A stretch of 64,000 nt of DNA from an uncultured Rikenellaceae bacterium. GTDB lineage: Bacteria; Bacteroidota; Bacteroidia; Bacteroidales; Rikenellaceae. A program made the position numbers and the translations under genes. Where the stretch lies: positions 186,001 to 250,000 of the forward strand of contig CAMLTW010000004.1 of assembly GCA_946486375.1 (NCBI GenBank). Direction: 5' to 3'. The notes under the pieces were generated by a model. The model was not told where the DNA came from. It made no database searches and was given only the letters and a program-made list of their open reading frames with translations. Below are positions 62,106-64,000 of this stretch, piece after piece (position 1 is the stretch's first letter; the number at the start of each line of letters is the position of its first letter).

Positions 62106-63620
62106 CTACTGCAACACGTAAAACGGATTCGAGCACCGTTCGATGATCTCCGCATCCTTCACGCGGTCGAGCTGCCGGGAGGCCGGATGCCGTTTGCTCA
62201 CGTCCACCGGCGTACCGTCCGCATGCCGGCTGTTGTATTCCCACAACCGTGCTTTGGACACGTCTCCTTCCAGCGGCCCCCATCCTTCGGGAACTATGTT
62301 GTCCAGCACGCAGTCGATCAGCACCGCCTCCGCCGCCGGATAAATGTCGTTCGCCGGCGTCCGGCCCAGAATGGCCCGGTCTCCCTGTCCGTTGAACGTG
62401 CAGTTCACGAACACGTATCCATGATTCTTTTCCGTGCTGCGCGGCCGGGTGATATAGGCGGGGCTGGTGATCGTGCAGTTCCGGAAAAACGCCGGACCGC
62501 GCCCCATCACCGTATCCCCGTGTCCGAGAATCGAACAGTTTTCGAAATAGGTGGGGCCATTCACCTGCAAGGCGTCCCCCGATCCGTCGATCGTGACGTT
62601 GTACACCCGGTTATCCACGCCCATGATCAGCAAGGCTTCTGCCTGTCCCCGGCAATCGGTGCGCAGGGTCAGGTTCATCAGCGTGATCCCGTACCCGTTG
62701 TCGCACATGAACGACGCCCGCCGCGAAGGAAAAGTGCCCACGCACTCGTTGGTCTTGACCTCCCACGGATGCGGATTGAACACTTCGCAGTTGGGGTAAT
62801 GAACTACCACGCCTTCCCGGCTTTCGCCCTCGATCGTCACGTGACGCTTGTTGCGGAAATAAACGATTTCCTCGTAATCCCCATTGCGGATATAAATGTG
62901 CCACCCTCCATTATCGTCCGTGTTTTCCGTCTTCTGCTCCAGCGTCAGCGGCGTGAAATCCGGAATGTAGTCCAGCGCTCCCTGCACGGTGTTGAAATCG
63001 GCCGTACCGTCCGCGCTGACGACGATTTTCCGGCCCCGTACCGAAGGTTTTTCCTTGGTGGAGAAACGCCAGGGATTCTCCGCCGCAAACCCTTTGAATC
63101 CGTCCGCCGTCAGCACCCCCTCGTCCATCGTCACGTAGTAGCTCTTGCCGTATTCCAGCAGGTTGTTGTGCAGATAGACGGTCGCGGTTTTCCCGTGCAC
63201 GATCACCGGATAAAAATGGAATCCGTCCGTAAAATGCCCGATGATGTTCAACTGGTAATTCCCTTCATCCCGGCGGTTGCAGCCGGAAGGAGTGCCGGGT
63301 ACCGTATTGGCATTGGTACGATCCGACGCTTCGTACCGGTAAGGCACGGGGGTATAGTCCGCCTCCGGATTCTTCCGGCTTTCGGTCGGCCCCGCAGGAA
63401 TGCTCAGATCGAGGCAATCCACCAGCCGTCCCGTGCCTTCCTCGTACACCCGGATGCATCCGTTGTTTCCCACGACGGGAGGTTCGGCGAATTCCAGCAC
63501 CAGATGGGTGTCGACATTGACGCCCGCGGCGTTCCGGGCCGGGAAAAGCGCTTCCTGCGCCCGTACCCCGAATGAAGCGACTCCTACAAGGGCCGCCGTC
63601 AGAAGAAAGTGTTTTTTCAT
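62106..63620 (-). CDS. Pectinesterase-type protein (CE8) with N-terminal Ig-like domain
   Basis: 504 residues from MKKHFLLTAALVGV (63620). A 30-codon upstream extension in the open frame is not preferred. Signal peptide ends at GVRAQ. An N-terminal domain (residues about 20-190, VNVDTHLVLEFAEPPVV) resembles the bacterial Ig-like SwmB type. A beta-helix follows with KIVVSADGTADFNTVQGALDYIP, typical of pectin methylesterases. Aspartates in GSGDALQ and GHGDTVMG lie where the CE8 catalytic Asp residues usually are, although the classic QDTL/DFIFG motifs are altered. De-esterification of homogalacturonan would prepare substrate for the GH28 enzyme. Confidence 0.85.
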   Translation of the reverse strand: MKKHFLLTAALVGVASFGVRAQEALFPARNAAGVNVDTHLVLEFAEPPVVGNNGCIRVYEEGTGRLVDCLDLSIPAGPTESRKNPEADYTPVPYRYEASDRTNANTVPGTPSGCNRRDEGNYQLNIIGHFTDGFHFYPVIVHGKTATVYLHNNLLEYGKSYYVTMDEGVLTADGFKGFAAENPWRFSTKEKPSVRGRKIVVSADGTADFNTVQGALDYIPDFTPLTLEQKTENTDDNGGWHIYIRNGDYEEIVYFRNKRHVTIEGESREGVVVHYPNCEVFNPHPWEVKTNECVGTFPSRRASFMCDNGYGITLMNLTLRTDCRGQAEALLIMGVDNRVYNVTIDGSGDALQVNGPTYFENCSILGHGDTVMGRGPAFFRNCTITSPAYITRPRSTEKNHGYVFVNCTFNGQGDRAILGRTPANDIYPAAEAVLIDCVLDNIVPEGWGPLEGDVSKARLWEYNSRHADGTPVDVSKRHPASRQLDRVKDAEIIERCSNPFYVLQ

Positions 63621-63757
63621 TTTTTCGTCGTTTCCATTTTTCGACACTCCCGGCTTTGCGAACATCCGTCTGTCACTTCCGTTCCGCCGGCTCCTTCGCA
63701 TCCGGGACAAACGCCTTTTTTCGTATCCCGCCGTCCGCGAACGGCCACTTCATCCGT

Positions 63758-64000
63758 CTACTGCGCCTGGTCTTCCAGGAAGTGATCGACCCCTTTGCGG
63801 ATCGTTTTGGGCTCGCTTTCCAGGAAAAGGCTCCCCTTGCCTTCTTCCAGCCGGGCGGCCACCACCATCACCCGCACTTCCTCGTTGTCCTTCAGGGTGG
63901 AACTGTTGACCGATATCGCACAACCGTTGCTGGTCAGGTTCGTCGTCGTCACATGCTGATAATCGTAAAAGGCCCGGTAATATTCCCTGCCGGAGAAATT
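63758..64000 (-). CDS. 3' end of an unrecognised gene, cut by the window edge
   Basis: The last 80 residues of a protein continuing beyond the window: the frame is open from 64000 and reads FSGREYYRAFYDYQHVTTTN...RVMVVAARLEEGKGSLFLE to TAG at 63758. No membrane segment or motif I recognise. The GTG at 63952 is internal. Adjacent to a pectinesterase, but 137 bp apart, so a shared function is not established. Confidence 0.6.
   Translation of the reverse strand, partial: NFSGREYYRAFYDYQHVTTTNLTSNGCAISVNSSTLKDNEEVRVMVVAARLEEGKGSLFLESEPKTIRKGVDHFLEDQAQ

Overview
The window is GC-rich, densely packed chromosomal DNA from a member of the Bacteroidota, most likely Bacteroidales. The evidence is two SusC/SusD pairs, TonB-dependent receptors with carboxypeptidase-like N-terminal domains, an ECF sigma/FecR pair, type B ribosomal protein L31, a FimA/Mfa-type fimbrillin, and many -7 elements of the form TAnnTTTG, some with TTG or TTTG about 18-20 bp upstream. 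The high GC content would suit a Rikenellaceae/Alistipes-like organism, but that is inference. I see no phage, transposase or CRISPR array.

Layout. 0-10 kb is housekeeping: the end of a CCA-adding enzyme, an ABC exporter with two glycosyltransferases, tilS, murB, an anchored nuclease, a YbbR-like protein and coaE. 10.3-13.8 kb holds an O-antigen-ligase-like membrane protein overlapping a transglutaminase-like lipoprotein. 13.9-17.8 kb is an accessory locus: two near-identical lipoprotein modules, a C-terminal HExxH domain knocked out of frame from the first module, and three small secreted proteins, two of them paralogous. Terminator hairpins sit between the units. 17.9-27.6 kb returns to housekeeping and envelope genes (polA, queD, L31, a TonB-family barrel, tag, a coiled-coil lipoprotein, a small beta-barrel, a HAD phosphatase).

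27.8-37.7 kb is a polysaccharide utilisation locus on the plus strand: ECF sigma, FecR, SusC with an STN domain, SusD, a GH78-like alpha-L-rhamnosidase and a lipoprotein esterase. After a Crp-like regulator, an SMR transporter and a tRNA(CAT), a second locus follows: SusC-SusD on the minus strand and, divergently, a CE15-like glucuronoyl esterase, a GH3 glycosidase with a PA14 insert and a GH28 polygalacturonase. A CE8 pectinesterase lies near the right end. Together these point to pectin/rhamnogalacturonan and glucuronate-bearing plant glycans.

51-64 kb carries a TonB receptor with a partner lipoprotein, an AraC regulator, a fimbrillin bracketed by an 88-bp direct repeat of the araC 3' end, a long rod-shaped hairpin RNA candidate with its own promoter (6S-like in shape), a PorT-like barrel, a beta-propeller lipoprotein, ogt, the pectinesterase and the 3' end of an unrecognised gene. 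The accessory locus at 14-17.8 kb, the repeat-bracketed fimbrillin and the hairpin RNA are the most worthwhile targets.
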